This document shows positions 34,932-46,075 of a stretch of 64,000 nt of DNA, one piece after another. The position numbers and the translations under genes are program-made. Origin of the DNA: Kofleriaceae bacterium (GTDB taxonomy: Bacteria; Myxococcota_A; Polyangia; Haliangiales; Haliangiaceae); NCBI GenBank assembly GCA_020633495.1, contig JACKDR010000017.1:62001-126000 (forward strand), written 5' to 3'. The notes beneath the pieces were generated by a model that ran no database searches, had not been told where the DNA came from, and saw only the letters and a program-made list of their open reading frames with translations. Positions within the stretch are counted from its first letter, which is position 1. The number at the start of each line of letters is the position of its first letter.

Positions 34932-36378
34932 AGGCGATCACGAACGCGGATGCGTCGGGCGCGACGTCGAGGTCATCGACGCGAAAGCCACGGCCGGTGC
35001 CGAGCACGGCGAAGCGGTGGTCCGAGAGCGGCGCGACGGCGAACACGGACTCGACCTCGTCTGGCGAGCCAAAGGTGCGTAGCCACCGCGTGCTGCCGTC
35101 GGTAGCGGACAGCGCCCAGATCACCGCATCGCCGGGCCACGACGCGAACGACTTGCCGTCGAGGTCGAACGAGCCGGCCGTCCCCCCCGTGACGATGGCG
35201 TCGCCGAGCTGCGCGACCGCCCGGAGATCGTCGTCGAACGGGCCTGCGATGGCGCGCCACCATCGAGGAACGCCGCCCTCGTCGAGTCGGACGACCAGCG
35301 CATGGTTGTCCGCTGCCACGGGGGCCGGCATCGGCCGTCCGTCGATCTCGCCGGCTTTGCCGTAGCTGCCCACGACCGTGAGTTCGCCGTCATCGGACAC
35401 GGCGAGGCCGTCCGCCGTCGCGCCGTTCAGGAGCCACGCCCAGCGGGGCCGGAGGTCGGCGTCGACCGCGACGACGAACATCGACGCGGAGTCGGGGGGC
35501 GGCGGCTCGTGGGCGGCGACGACGCTGCCTCCGAAGAACGTCTCGCCAGCGACGGCGCCGCCGCCGCCGGGTCCCTGGACCGCGGCGTGCGGCGTGCCAC
35601 CCTTCGCGGTTGTCAGCAGCGTCGATGCCATCGGCGCGCCGTCGAGCGTGAACGACGCGGCGAGCACATCCTCCCCGGGGAGCGCCTCCTCGGGATGGCT
35701 CGCGACAGGCTGATCGAGCTCCACCGAGCCCTGGAGGTTCGCGGTGAGGAACAGCCCGATGGTAGCAGCCGTCAGGCCCGCCGCGGGCTGACCGTCCCGA
35801 TCGGCCCCGGCGGTCGCGATATCGCCGGAGCCGCGGAAACGGCGCGTCCACGACGTCTTCCCGGTTGGATCGATGCGCCCGAGCACGAGCGAGCCAGACT
35901 CGAGGTCCTGCATCGTGCGGATCTCGACGCCGCCATCGACTCGTACGCCGCCGAGCGTGGCGATCCCCGTGGTCGTTGCCGCCACGAACACGTCGTCTCC
36001 GAGCGCGGCGATCGCATCGATGCGATCGATGCGGGGCCCGCTCAATGACAAAAGCCACGCAGGCGTCCCGTCCGGTTCGAGCGCGAGCAAGAAGCCATCG
36101 GTATCGTGCGCGCCACCGTGCGCGGTGAGCTGGAGGGGCCCAACCTGGAGGTGATCCGAGAAGTCGCCTGCGACGAGTAGCGAGCCGTCCTCGCGCACCG
36201 CGACCGCGTGCGGTCGGGCCTGCGGGCCCAGGGCGACCGCCCATTCCGCCTTCGGGGCGTTATCCGCGACACTCTGGGCGTCGCCTGCTGGGGGCTTCTC
36301 CTGAGAGCGCGCGGCGCGGCGGCAGCCGACGAGGAGCACGAGCGACAGCATGGCGAACACCAGCGGGCCTCGTGGCAC
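34918..36378 (-). CDS. Beta-propeller-like lipoprotein (opposite strand relative)
   Basis: 486 residues. The GTG at 36378 gives VPRGPLVFAMLSLVLLVGC (lipobox Cys about 19); the open frame extends about 73 codons upstream but without a signal. Repeated strands such as PHAVAVREDGSLLVAGDFSDH, DAIAALGDDVFVAATTTGIA and ELTVVGSYGKAGEIDGRPMP give an SBBP-like propeller of seven or so blades, distantly similar to the lipoprotein at 31394-32770. It is convergent with the remnant region. Like the neighbouring genes to 33.0 kb it looks less GC-biased at third positions than the flanking operons. Confidence 0.7.
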   Translation of the reverse strand: MPRGPLVFAMLSLVLLVGCRRAARSQEKPPAGDAQSVADNAPKAEWAVALGPQARPHAVAVREDGSLLVAGDFSDHLQVGPLQLTAHGGAHDTDGFLLALEPDGTPAWLLSLSGPRIDRIDAIAALGDDVFVAATTTGIATLGGVRVDGGVEIRTMQDLESGSLVLGRIDPTGKTSWTRRFRGSGDIATAGADRDGQPAAGLTAATIGLFLTANLQGSVELDQPVASHPEEALPGEDVLAASFTLDGAPMASTLLTTAKGGTPHAAVQGPGGGGAVAGETFFGGSVVAAHEPPPPDSASMFVVAVDADLRPRWAWLLNGATADGLAVSDDGELTVVGSYGKAGEIDGRPMPAPVAADNHALVVRLDEGGVPRWWRAIAGPFDDDLRAVAQLGDAIVTGGTAGSFDLDGKSFASWPGDAVIWALSATDGSTRWLRTFGSPDEVESVFAVAPLSDHRFAVLGTGRGFRVDDLDVAPDASAFVIAFREP

Positions 36379-36688
36379 CAGAGGATCCCATGTCGGCGCG
36401 GCTCCGCGGCTGGCAGGACGAACGTTCGGCCCGCCGAGCCCGGTCGCTGGGGCGAGGGTCTCGTCTCGTTCACGCACGCCCCCGACGGTAGCCGAGAAGG
36501 CAGCAGGGAATGTGGTGGTCGTCGACAGGTCGATGGGGCGAGCGATCCGGCCGTCGCGTACGACGAGCGGCTCGCGCCCCCGCGACCGGGGTGCCATCGC
36601 CGGCGCGCGTCGGCGCGGTCAGCGGGCGGCGGGCATGCTCACGATCCGGAGCCGGTGGCGCAGCGGGCGCGTTAGACTCGCTGTCGGG
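36379..36688. other. Gene-free spacer (310 bp)
   Basis: Divergent spacer between the leftward propeller lipoprotein and the rightward zinc-ribbon protein. It must hold both promoters. I see no conserved frame, hairpin or repeat worth naming in it. Confidence 0.3.
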
Positions 36689-37498
36689 ATGACGATCCGA
36701 GTCGTGAGTAGATGCGTGCCGACGCACTCGCCAGTCGCCGCAGGGCTGGTGGCGGTCGTCGTCGTCGCGATCGCCGGCCTCGGCGGCTGCAAGCAGGCCA
36801 AGGAGGCCGCGAAGAAGTGGGCGGCGTCGGATGTCGCCGCCGACGCGGAGGGCGGGGCCGGCGCCCCGGCCGTCGACGACGACGCGCCCACGGCGCCGCC
36901 GCCGCGGCCCGACGGGCCCGGCCTGGAGCCCGGCACCTACCGGCTGGTCGAGCTGCGGGTCGACGTCGCGCCGACCAAGCGCGGCGGCCGGGCCTGGGAC
37001 ATCGGCGACGGCGTCGAGGCCGATCCGGATCCCAAGGCGGTGCTGACGCTCGACGGCCACCAGGTCGCGACCTGCCACGCCGCCGACAGCACGACGCTGC
37101 GGTGCGCGCCCGGCCGCGAGGTGGTGATCGAGCCGTCGAGCCGGTTCGCGCTCGAGGTCTGGGACCAGGACGTGCTGTCCGACGACAAGGTCGGCACCGC
37201 GGTGCTCGAGGAGCCGCAGCGCTGGGGCGTCGGCCTGGAGCTGCCGATGGCGCCGACCGGCCAGGTCCGCGCGGCGTCGCTGCGGCTGGCGCCGGTGCAG
37301 ACCTGGTGGGCGACCCACCAGGTGCGGCTGCTCGGCCTGGCCGGCGGCGTCGGTGCCGCGCTGCTGGTGATCGGCGCGTTCCGCGGCCGGGTCCTGGTGC
37401 GCGACTGGGAGCGGCCGCCGCCGCCGCGCTGCGGCCACTGCAACGCGCGGCTCGCCGACGACGCGCTGACCTGCGGCCGCTGCGGAGCGCCGACGTGA
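36689..37498 (+). CDS. Lipoprotein-like membrane protein with C2-like domain and C-terminal zinc ribbon
   Basis: 269 residues. ATG at 36689; a hydrophobic N-terminus (SPVAAGLVAVVVVAIAGLGGC) ends in a lipobox-like Cys followed by a KQAKEAAKKW helix. Residues about 85-210 (YRLVELRVDVAPTKRGGRAWDIGDG, PKAVLTLDGHQVA, FALEVWDQDVLSDDKVGTAVLE) follow a C2/beta-sandwich layout common in myxobacterial membrane proteins. A transmembrane helix (VRLLGLAGGVGAALLVIGAF) precedes a zinc ribbon CGHCNARLADDALTCGRCG. The ribbon would be cytoplasmic if the N-terminus is outside. The stop overlaps the next gene's start. Confidence 0.65.
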   Translation: MTIRVVSRCVPTHSPVAAGLVAVVVVAIAGLGGCKQAKEAAKKWAASDVAADAEGGAGAPAVDDDAPTAPPPRPDGPGLEPGTYRLVELRVDVAPTKRGGRAWDIGDGVEADPDPKAVLTLDGHQVATCHAADSTTLRCAPGREVVIEPSSRFALEVWDQDVLSDDKVGTAVLEEPQRWGVGLELPMAPTGQVRAASLRLAPVQTWWATHQVRLLGLAGGVGAALLVIGAFRGRVLVRDWERPPPPRCGHCNARLADDALTCGRCGAPT

Positions 37499-37818
37499 AG
37501 GTCGAGCCGCAGCACGCGATCTGGCACGTGCCGCTGCTGGTCCTGGCGGGCGTGACCGCGCTCGCGGCGATCGGGCTCGCGGTCCTGGCGTGGCGCCACG
37601 CGGTGGCGCCGGCGATCGCGGTGCCGGCGATCTGGGGCCTGGCCGGTGCGTCGCTGACGTTCACGATCGCGCGGGTCATCCACGCGACGCGGGTGACGCG
37701 CCGCGAGCTCGAGCTGATCGTCCTCGGCGGCGCCGCGCTGGCGATCCAGCTCAGCCCGCCGGCCGGGCTGGTCGCCGCGGTCGGGGCGATCTCGCTGCTG
37801 CTCGACGGCGAGCGGTAG
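37495..37818 (+). CDS. Small integral membrane protein, unknown
   Basis: 107 residues, GTG start overlapping the upstream stop (GTGA). Three to four hydrophobic helices fill the chain (VPLLVLAGVTALAAIGLAVLAW, AIAVPAIWGLAGASLTFTIA, LIVLGGAALAIQL, AGLVAAVGAISLLL), with an Arg-rich cytoplasmic loop (RVIHATRVTRRELE). Translational coupling suggests that it works with the zinc-ribbon protein. No family recognised. Confidence 0.6.
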   Translation: MKVEPQHAIWHVPLLVLAGVTALAAIGLAVLAWRHAVAPAIAVPAIWGLAGASLTFTIARVIHATRVTRRELELIVLGGAALAIQLSPPAGLVAAVGAISLLLDGER

Positions 37819-37845
37819 CGGCGCGGCGAGCGGCCGCGCCGCTAC
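37815..37845. terminator. Bidirectional hairpin containing both convergent stop codons
   Basis: A perfect 13-bp stem (GTAGCGGCGCGGC / GCCGCGCCGCTAC) with a 5-base loop spans the gap between the rightward membrane-protein gene and leftward leuB. The TAG of each gene lies within its own arm. No T-run follows on either side, so this may act by RNA stability or Rho-assisted termination rather than as a textbook terminator. Confidence 0.6.
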
Positions 37846-38912
37846 GCCATGCGCTCGCGGACCGCGGCGCCCATGGCCGCGGTCGAGGTCGCGCCGCCGA
37901 GGTCGGCGGTGCGGTAGCCGTCGGCGATCGTCCGCGCCACCGCGGCCTCGATGCGGCGCGCGACGTCGTCGGCGTCGAGCGAGTGACGGGCCAGCATCGC
38001 CGCCGACAGGATCGTGCCGATCGGGTTGGCGATGCCCTGGCCGGCGATGTCCGGCGCCGAGCCGTGGATCGGCTCGTACAGGCCGCGCGGGCCGTCGCCC
38101 AGCGACGCCGACGGCAAGAGGCCCAGCGACCCGGCCAGCACCGCGGCCTCGTCGGTGAGGATGTCGCCGAACATGTTCTCGGTGACGATGACGTCGAAGC
38201 TGGCCGGCGCCGTGATCAGCCGCATCGCCGCCGAGTCGACCAGCTGGTGCTCGAGGGTGACGCCCGGGAAGTCGCGCCCGACCTCGGTCGCGATCTGCCG
38301 CCACAGCCGCGACGACTCGAGCACGTTGGCCTTGTCGATCGAGGTCACCTTGCGGCGCCGGCCCTCGGCGATCCGGAACGCCAGGGTCACGACCCGTCGG
38401 ATCTCGACGTCGGTGTAGACCAGCGTGTCGACGGCGCGGACGCCGCCACCGTCGAGCGCGGTGCGGCCCTTGGGCTCGCCGAAGTACAGGCCGCCGGTGA
38501 GCTCGCGGATGCACACCAGGTCGACGCCGGCGAGCCGCTCGGCCTTGAGCGGGGTGGCGTCGGCCAGCTCGGGCAGCGGCGCGACCGGCCGCAGGTTGGC
38601 CCACACGCCCATCGCCTTGCGCAGCCCCAGCAGGCCCTGCTCGGGGCGGACCTTGGCGTCGGGGGCGTCCCACTTGGGGCCGCCGACCGCGCCCAGCAGG
38701 ACCGCGGCGGCGCCGTCGACGACCTCGACGGTCGCCGGCGGTAGCGCCGAGCCGGTGACGTCGATGGCGCGGCCGCCGATCAGCGCCTCGGTGAAGCGCA
38801 CGGCGCGGCCGGCGCGGGCCATGCCGACCTCGAGGCAGCGCCGGGCCTCGTCGGTGATCTCGGGGCCGATGCCGTCGCCCGGCAACAGCGCGATCGTCGC
38901 GGCGCCGCTCAT
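37842..38912 (-). CDS. leuB: 3-isopropylmalate dehydrogenase
   Basis: 356 residues, normal for LeuB. It oxidises and decarboxylates 3-isopropylmalate with NAD+, third step of the leucine branch. Key stretches: LLPGDGIGPEI, the substrate Arg regions WANLRPVAPLPELAD and CIRELTGGLYFGEPKG, TSIDKANVLESSRLWR (catalytic Lys), FDVIVTENMFGDILTDEAA (metal Asp) and YEPIHGSAPDIAGQGIANP (NAD site). ATG overlaps the leuD stop (ATGA). Last gene of the ilv-leu operon, ending in the stop-codon hairpin. Confidence 0.95.
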   Translation of the reverse strand: MSGAATIALLPGDGIGPEITDEARRCLEVGMARAGRAVRFTEALIGGRAIDVTGSALPPATVEVVDGAAAVLLGAVGGPKWDAPDAKVRPEQGLLGLRKAMGVWANLRPVAPLPELADATPLKAERLAGVDLVCIRELTGGLYFGEPKGRTALDGGGVRAVDTLVYTDVEIRRVVTLAFRIAEGRRRKVTSIDKANVLESSRLWRQIATEVGRDFPGVTLEHQLVDSAAMRLITAPASFDVIVTENMFGDILTDEAAVLAGSLGLLPSASLGDGPRGLYEPIHGSAPDIAGQGIANPIGTILSAAMLARHSLDADDVARRIEAAVARTIADGYRTADLGGATSTAAMGAAVRERMA

Positions 38913-39535
38913 CGCGCGCCTCCCGACGGGTGGCGGGCCTCGTCGGCGTCGGCCTCGTGGGCGGCGATCGCCCGGTCCATGCCGAGCAGGAAGCCCAGCT
39001 CGTCGACGCCGTCGAGCAGGCAGCGTCGGGCGAACGGATCGACGGTGAACGCCGCGCGGCACACGCCGTCGGCGGCGCCGCCGCCGCACATCCACCGCAC
39101 CTCCTGGGCGTCGAGATCGACGGTGACCGGCAGCGCCGGGTCGCGGCCCACCGCGGCCATCAGGCGGGCGTGGTCGTCGACGGGGATCGCCGCCGGCACC
39201 AGGCCCTGGCCCAGCGCGTTGCCGCGGAAGATGTCGGCGAAGCCGGGCGCGATCACGGCGCGGAAGCCCCAGGCGGTCAGCGCCCACGCCGCGTGCTCGC
39301 GCGAGCTGCCGCAGCCGAAGTTGGGGCCGGCGATCAGGACCTGGGCGCCGGCGTTGCCGGGATCGTCGAGCGGGAACCCGGGGCGGCCGCGCCAGTCGGC
39401 GAACAGCGCGCCGGCGAGGTCGTCCTTGGTCGTGGTCTTGAGGAACCGCGCCGGGATGATCTGGTCGGTGTCGACGTCGGCGGCGTCGAGGACGACCGCG
39501 CGGGCGGTCAGCGAGGTGAAGCGGGGCGCGGTCAC
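38909..39535 (-). CDS. leuD: 3-isopropylmalate dehydratase small subunit
   Basis: 208 residues, typical LeuD. GTG start overlaps the leuC stop and its own stop overlaps leuB. Diagnostic motifs are DVDTDQIIPARFLKTTTKDDL, LIAGPNFGCGSSREHAAWAL and APGFADIFRGNALGQGLVP. It pairs with LeuC to isomerise 2- to 3-isopropylmalate; the small subunit completes the substrate pocket. The C-terminal ~25 residues (HEADADEARHPSGGAR) are an extra polar tail. Confidence 0.95.
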   Translation of the reverse strand: MTAPRFTSLTARAVVLDAADVDTDQIIPARFLKTTTKDDLAGALFADWRGRPGFPLDDPGNAGAQVLIAGPNFGCGSSREHAAWALTAWGFRAVIAPGFADIFRGNALGQGLVPAAIPVDDHARLMAAVGRDPALPVTVDLDAQEVRWMCGGGAADGVCRAAFTVDPFARRCLLDGVDELGFLLGMDRAIAAHEADADEARHPSGGAR

Positions 39536-40970
39536 GGGCGGGCCTCCAGGTAGGGGCGGGGGTCGGCGATCGTGCCGGCCACGGCCGACGCCGCCGCGGT
39601 GTACGGCGACGCCAGGACGGTGCGGCCGCCTTTGCCCTGGCGGCCCTCGAAGTTGCGGTTCGACGTCGACACCGCGAGCTGGCCGGGGCCGATCTGGTCG
39701 CCGTTCATCGCGATGCACATCGAGCAGCCGGGCTCGCGCCACTCGGCGCCGGCGTCGCGGAAGACCCGGTCGAGCCCTTCCGCCTCGGCGGCGCGCTTGA
39801 CCTCGTGCGAGCCCGGCACCACCAGGGCGCGGACCCCGGCGGCGACCTTGCGCCCGGTCAACACCCGCGCCGCGGCGCGCAGGTCGCCGAGCCGCGAGTT
39901 GGTGCACGAGCCGATGAAGACGACGTCGACCGGCTGGCCGGCGATCGGCCGGCCGGCCTCGAGCCGCATGTACGCCAGCGACCGCGCCGCCGCGGCGGCG
40001 TCGTCGCCGCCGGCGTCCTCGGGCCGCGGCACCGCGCCGTCGACGGCGCAGGCCTGGGCCGGGGTCGTGCCCCAGGTGACCATCGGCGCCAGCGCCGCGG
40101 CGTCGAGCCGGATCACGTGATCGAACGCGGCGCCGTCGTCGGTGGCCAGCGTCCGCCACCGCGCCACCGCGCGATCGAACGCGGTGCCGGTGGGCGCGTA
40201 GGCGCGGCCCGCCAGGTAGTCGAAGGTGGTGTCGTCGGGCGCGACCAGGCCGGCGCGGGCGCCGGCCTCGATCGACATGTTGCACAGGGTCATGCGCGCC
40301 TCCATGTCGAGGGCGCGCACCGCGCTGCCGCGGTACTCGATGACGTAGCCGGTGCCGCCGCCGGCGCCGAGCCGCGCGATCACCGCGAGGATGACGTCCT
40401 TGGCGGTGACCCCGGCGGGCAGGGCGCCGCCCGGGCCGCCCTCGATCTCGACCGCGAGGGTACGCGGCCGCCGCTGCAGCAGGCACTGCGTGGCCAGGAC
40501 GTGGCCGACCTGGCTGGTGCCGATGCCGAAGGCCAGCGCGCCGAACGCGCCGTGGGTGGCGGTGTGGCTGTCGCCGCACACGATCGTCATGCCGGGCCGG
40601 GTCAGGCCCTGCTCGGGCCCGACGACGTGGACGATGCCCTGGCGGGGATCGCCGGCGCCCCACAGCGTGATGCCGTGGGCCTCGCAGTTGGCGGCGAGCT
40701 GGCGCAGCTGGGCCGCGGCGCTGGGATCGGCGGCGGCCAGCGGGTTCTTCACGGTCGGGATCGAGTGATCCATGACCGCGAAGGTGCGGTCCGGGCGCCG
40801 GACCGGCACGCCGCGCGCCGCCAGCTCGGCGAACGCCTGCGGCGAGGTCACCTCGTGGACCAGGTGGAGGTCGACGTAGAGGACGCTGGGGCCGTCCGGG
40901 ACCTCGGCGACGACGTGCTGCGCCCAGATCTTGTCGAACAGCGTGCGCGGCGCGGCGCCGGCGGCCGTGG

Positions 40971-40974
<4 letters not shown>
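39532..40974 (-). CDS. leuC: 3-isopropylmalate dehydratase large subunit
   Basis: 480 residues, aconitase superfamily. GTG start overlaps the leuA stop (GTGA). The 4Fe-4S Cys ligands are seen in FIGSCTNSRLGDL and GCSMCIAMNGDQ. Other conserved stretches are LFDKIWAQHVV, YVDLHLVHEVTSPQAF, VCGDSHTATHGAFGALAFGIG and STSNRNFEGRQGKGGRTVLASP. The protein forms a heterodimer with LeuD in the cytoplasm. There is no sign of homoaconitase-specific features. Confidence 0.95.
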
Positions 40975-42631
<1,657 letters not shown>

Positions 42632-42635
<4 letters not shown>

Positions 42636-43666
42636 GGCTGGCCCCCTTCGGGATCGACGTCGACCGGATCGAGGAACGGCATCATCTTGCGCAGCCGGGC
42701 GCCGACCAGCTCGATCGGGTGCTCGGCCTCGCGGCGGCGGGTCTCGAGGAACTTGGGCCGGCCGGCCTCGTTCTCGGCGATCCACTCGCGGGCGAACTCG
42801 CCCGAGCGGATCGCGGCCAGCAGCTCGCCCATCGCCTTGCGCGAGGCGTCGCCGATGACCTTGTGGCCGGCGACGTAGTCGCCCCACTCGGCGGTGTCCG
42901 ACACCGAGTACCGCATGTACTTGAGGCCGCCGCGGTACATCAGGTCGACGATCAGCTTGAGCTCGTGCAGGCACTCGAAGTACGCGACCTCGGGCTGGTA
43001 GCCGGCGTTGACCAGGGTCTCGAAGCCGGCCTGGACCAGCGCCGAGGCGCCGCCGCACAGCACCGCCTGCTCGCCGAACAGGTCGGTCTCGGTCTCCTCG
43101 GCGAACGTCGTCTCGAGGACGCCGGCCCGGGCCGAGCCGATCGCCGCGGCGTACGACAGCACCAGGGCGTGGACGCCGGGGCGCGCGTCGGGGCCGACCG
43201 CGAGCAGCGCCGGCACGCCGCCGCCCTCCTGGTAGGTCTCGCGGACCCGGTGGCCGGGCGCCTTGGGCGCGACCAGGCCGAGGTCGATCGACGCCGACGG
43301 CGCGATCGTCTTGTAGTGGATGTTGAAGCCGTGCGCGAACATCAGCGTCTTGGCGCCCGGGGCCTTGCCCTCGAAGTGGGGCGCGACCTGGTCGCGCCAG
43401 ATCTTGGGCTGCGCGGTGTCGGGCGCGAGGATCATCAGGACGTCGCACCAGGCGGCGACCTCGTCGACGGTGCTGACCGTCAGGCCGGCGGCCTTGGCGG
43501 CGGCGGCGCGGCGCGAGGTCGGGTGCAGGCCGACGCGGACGTCGACGCCGGACTCGCGCAGGTTCAAGGCGTGGGCGTGGCCCTGCGAGCCGTAGCCGAC
43601 GATGCCGACCTTCTTGGCGCGGATGAGGGAGAGATCGGCGTCGCGGTCGTAGTAGATGGTGGCCAT
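42632..43666 (-). CDS. ilvC: Ketol-acid reductoisomerase (class I)
   Basis: 344 residues, standard class I length. The ATG at 43666 is chosen because CAGGAGCACGAC precedes it and MATIYYDRDADL is the usual N-terminus; an upstream in-frame start adds 19 non-conserved residues. GIVGYGSQGHAHALNLRESG is the NADPH fold. The GLVAPKAPGHRVRETYQEGGGVP, ETETDLFGEQAVLCGG (metal Asp/Glu) and YFECLHELKLIVDLMYRGGL regions are conserved. Converts acetolactate or acetohydroxybutyrate to the dihydroxy acids of valine and isoleucine synthesis. Confidence 0.95.
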
Positions 43667-43679
43667 GTCGTGCTCCTGA

Positions 43680-44291
43680 TCAGTCGAGGTCGTCAGCGGC
43701 GCCGTCGGGATCGTCGACGCCATCGGGTTGCGGTTGGTGGTGCGCGTACGGGTTGGGATCGGCGCTGGCCGGTGGCGCGTCGCCGCGCGCCATCGCGACC
43801 GCGCCGGTGCGGACCAGGTCGACGATGCCGTGCGGCTCGAGCGCCGCGATCAGCCGGTCGACCGCGTCGCGGGTCGCGGTCAGCTCGACGGTGAGGGTCT
43901 GGTGGCCGACGTCGACGACGCGGGCGCCGAAGACCTTGCCGAGCTCGATGACGTCGGTGCGCTCGCGCGGGCTGGCGCGGACCTTGACCAGCGCCAGCTC
44001 GTGGATCACCGCGGGCGACGCGGTGACGTCGTCGACGGCGACGACGTCGATCAGCTTGTAGAGGTTGGCCTCGAGCCGGCGCGCGGTGTCGTCGTCGGCG
44101 TCGACGACGACGGTCAGCCGCGAGATGCCGGCCAGGTGGGTGCGCGCGACCGTCAGCGACACGATGTTGTAGCCGCGGCGGCGGAACAGCGTGACGACCC
44201 GGGCCAGGACGCCGGGGCGGTCCTCGACGTGGGCGACCAGGGTGCGCGGGGTGCGCGGGCGCGGCGCCGCGGCGGCCAGCAGGGGGCTCAT
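43680..44291 (-). CDS. ilvN: Acetolactate synthase small (regulatory) subunit
   Basis: 203 residues; ATG overlaps the ilvB stop (ATGA). Two ACT-type domains: residues about 17-90 (TLVAHVEDRPGVLARVVTLFRRRGYNIVSLTV) and 95-165 (ELALVKVRASPRERTDVIELG, VELTATRDAVDRLIAALEPHG). This subunit confers valine feedback control on IlvB. The last ~30 residues (PPASADPNPYAHHQPQPDG) are a Pro/His-rich polar extension longer than in typical IlvH/N. Confidence 0.93.
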   Translation of the reverse strand: MSPLLAAAAPRPRTPRTLVAHVEDRPGVLARVVTLFRRRGYNIVSLTVARTHLAGISRLTVVVDADDDTARRLEANLYKLIDVVAVDDVTASPAVIHELALVKVRASPRERTDVIELGKVFGARVVDVGHQTLTVELTATRDAVDRLIAALEPHGIVDLVRTGAVAMARGDAPPASADPNPYAHHQPQPDGVDDPDGAADDLD

Positions 44292-46075
44292 GGATCCTCC
44301 GGGGTCTCGACGATGGGGGACGGCTGCGGCCGCCGGATCATGTCGCGCAGGTCGGCGCCCGACGGCACCATCGGGTAGACCGCGTCCTCCTGCTCGACCC
44401 GGAAGTCGACGACGACGGTGCCGGGGACGCCGCGCGCGGTCGCGACCGCGGCCTCGATCTCGTCGCGGCGGGTGACCCGCACGCCGGCCAGGCCGTGGGC
44501 CTCGGCCAGCTTGACGAAGTCGGGGCTGCGCATCGGGGTCGCGACGTAGCGGCCCTGGTAGAAGAACTGCTGCCACTGCCGGACCATGCCGAGGTAGCCG
44601 TTGTTGATGATCGCGACGTTGACCTTGAGGTCCTCCTGGGCCAGCGTCGACAGCTCGCACGCGGTCATCTGGAAGCCGCCGTCGCCGGCGATGACCCAGA
44701 TCTCGTCGTCGGGGCAGGCCAGCCGGGCGCCGATCGCCGCCGGCAGTGCGAAGCCCATCGTGCCCAGGCCGCCCGAGGTGATCAGCCGCCGCGGGTGGTC
44801 GTGCTTGTAGTACTGGGCCTCCCACATCTGGTGCTGGCCGACGTCGGTGACGATCAGCGCCTTGCCCTCGGTCAGCCGCCACAGATCGAGCATGACGTGG
44901 GCGGCGTAGAGGTGGCCGTCGTCGGGCAGGTTGACGATGTCGCGGACGGCGCTGTCGCCGCGCAGCTCGGCGATGCGGGCGTCCCACGCCGGCCGGTCGC
45001 GGCGTCGCAGCCGCGGCGTCAGCTTGGTCAGGACCCGGGCGACGTCGTCGAGGATCGGCAGGTCGACGCGGACGTTCTTGTGGATCTCCGAGGGGTCGAT
45101 GTCGACGTGGATCTTGCGGGCGTGGGGCGCGTACTTCTCGAGGTGGCCGGTGACCCGGTCGTCGAAGCGCATGCCCAGCGCGATCAGCAGGTCGGCCTCC
45201 TGGATCGACGTGTTGACCCAGGCCTCGCCGTGCATGCCCATCATGCCCAGGCTCTGCGGGTGGGTCGCCGGGAACCCGCCGAGGCCGAGCAGCGTCGACG
45301 CCACCGGGATGCCGGTGCGCTCGACCAGCTCGCGCAACAGCGCGCTGGCCTCGGCCTTGACGATGCCGTGGCCGCAGAAGATCACCGGCCGGTCGGCGGC
45401 GTCGATCATCGCGGCGGCGCGATCGAGCTCGTCCTCGCGGGCGCGCAGGTCGGGGCGGTAGCCGCGGCGGCGCGGCTCGCCCTGCGGCGGCGCCCACGCG
45501 GCGCGGTGCTGCTGGGCGTCCTTGGTGATGTCGACCAGCACCGGGCCGGGGCGGCCCGACGCCGCGATGAAGAACGCCTCGTGCAGCGTCGGCGCGATGT
45601 CCTCGGCGCGGGTCACCAGGTAGTTGTGCTTGGTGATCGGCAGCGTGATGCCGGCGATGTCGGTCTCCTGGAAGGCGTCGCTGCCGAGCAGCGGCGACGA
45701 CACCTGGCCGGTGATGAAGACCGTCGGGATCGAGTCGAGCATCGCGTTGGCGATCCCGGTGACCAGGTTGGTCGCGCCCGGGCCCGAGGTCGCGATCGCG
45801 ACGCCGACCCGGCCCGAGGCGCGGGCGTAGCCGTCGGCCATGTGCGCGGCGCCCTGCTCGTGGCGGACCAGGACGTGGCGGATCGGGTAGCCCGGCATCG
45901 CGTCGTAGGCCGGCATGATCGCGCCGCCCGGGTAGCCGAAGACGACGTCGACGCCCTCGGCGACCAGCGTCTCCCAGATCAGCTGCGAGCCGGTCAGCTC
46001 GGTGCCGGGCTCGGCGGGGCGGAAGTCGGCGGGGCCGGGGCGGGCGCCGAGCTGCGGGTGGGGCAGGGCGGTCAT
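44288..46075 (-). CDS. ilvB: Acetolactate synthase large subunit
   Basis: 595 residues, TPP-dependent. ATG is preceded by AAGGAG and overlaps the ilvD stop. Conserved: LVAEGVDVVFGYPGGAIMPAYD and VRHEQGAAHMADGYARASGRVGV (catalytic Glu region), QVSSPLLGSDAFQETDI, ALGMRFDDRVTG for FAD, and IAGDGGFQMTACELSTLAQEDLKVNVAIINN, the TPP-Mg motif. Joins two pyruvates, or pyruvate with 2-ketobutyrate. A 25-residue polar lead precedes the family's usual start. Confidence 0.95.
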   Translation of the reverse strand: MTALPHPQLGARPGPADFRPAEPGTELTGSQLIWETLVAEGVDVVFGYPGGAIMPAYDAMPGYPIRHVLVRHEQGAAHMADGYARASGRVGVAIATSGPGATNLVTGIANAMLDSIPTVFITGQVSSPLLGSDAFQETDIAGITLPITKHNYLVTRAEDIAPTLHEAFFIAASGRPGPVLVDITKDAQQHRAAWAPPQGEPRRRGYRPDLRAREDELDRAAAMIDAADRPVIFCGHGIVKAEASALLRELVERTGIPVASTLLGLGGFPATHPQSLGMMGMHGEAWVNTSIQEADLLIALGMRFDDRVTGHLEKYAPHARKIHVDIDPSEIHKNVRVDLPILDDVARVLTKLTPRLRRRDRPAWDARIAELRGDSAVRDIVNLPDDGHLYAAHVMLDLWRLTEGKALIVTDVGQHQMWEAQYYKHDHPRRLITSGGLGTMGFALPAAIGARLACPDDEIWVIAGDGGFQMTACELSTLAQEDLKVNVAIINNGYLGMVRQWQQFFYQGRYVATPMRSPDFVKLAEAHGLAGVRVTRRDEIEAAVATARGVPGTVVVDFRVEQEDAVYPMVPSGADLRDMIRRPQPSPIVETPEDP

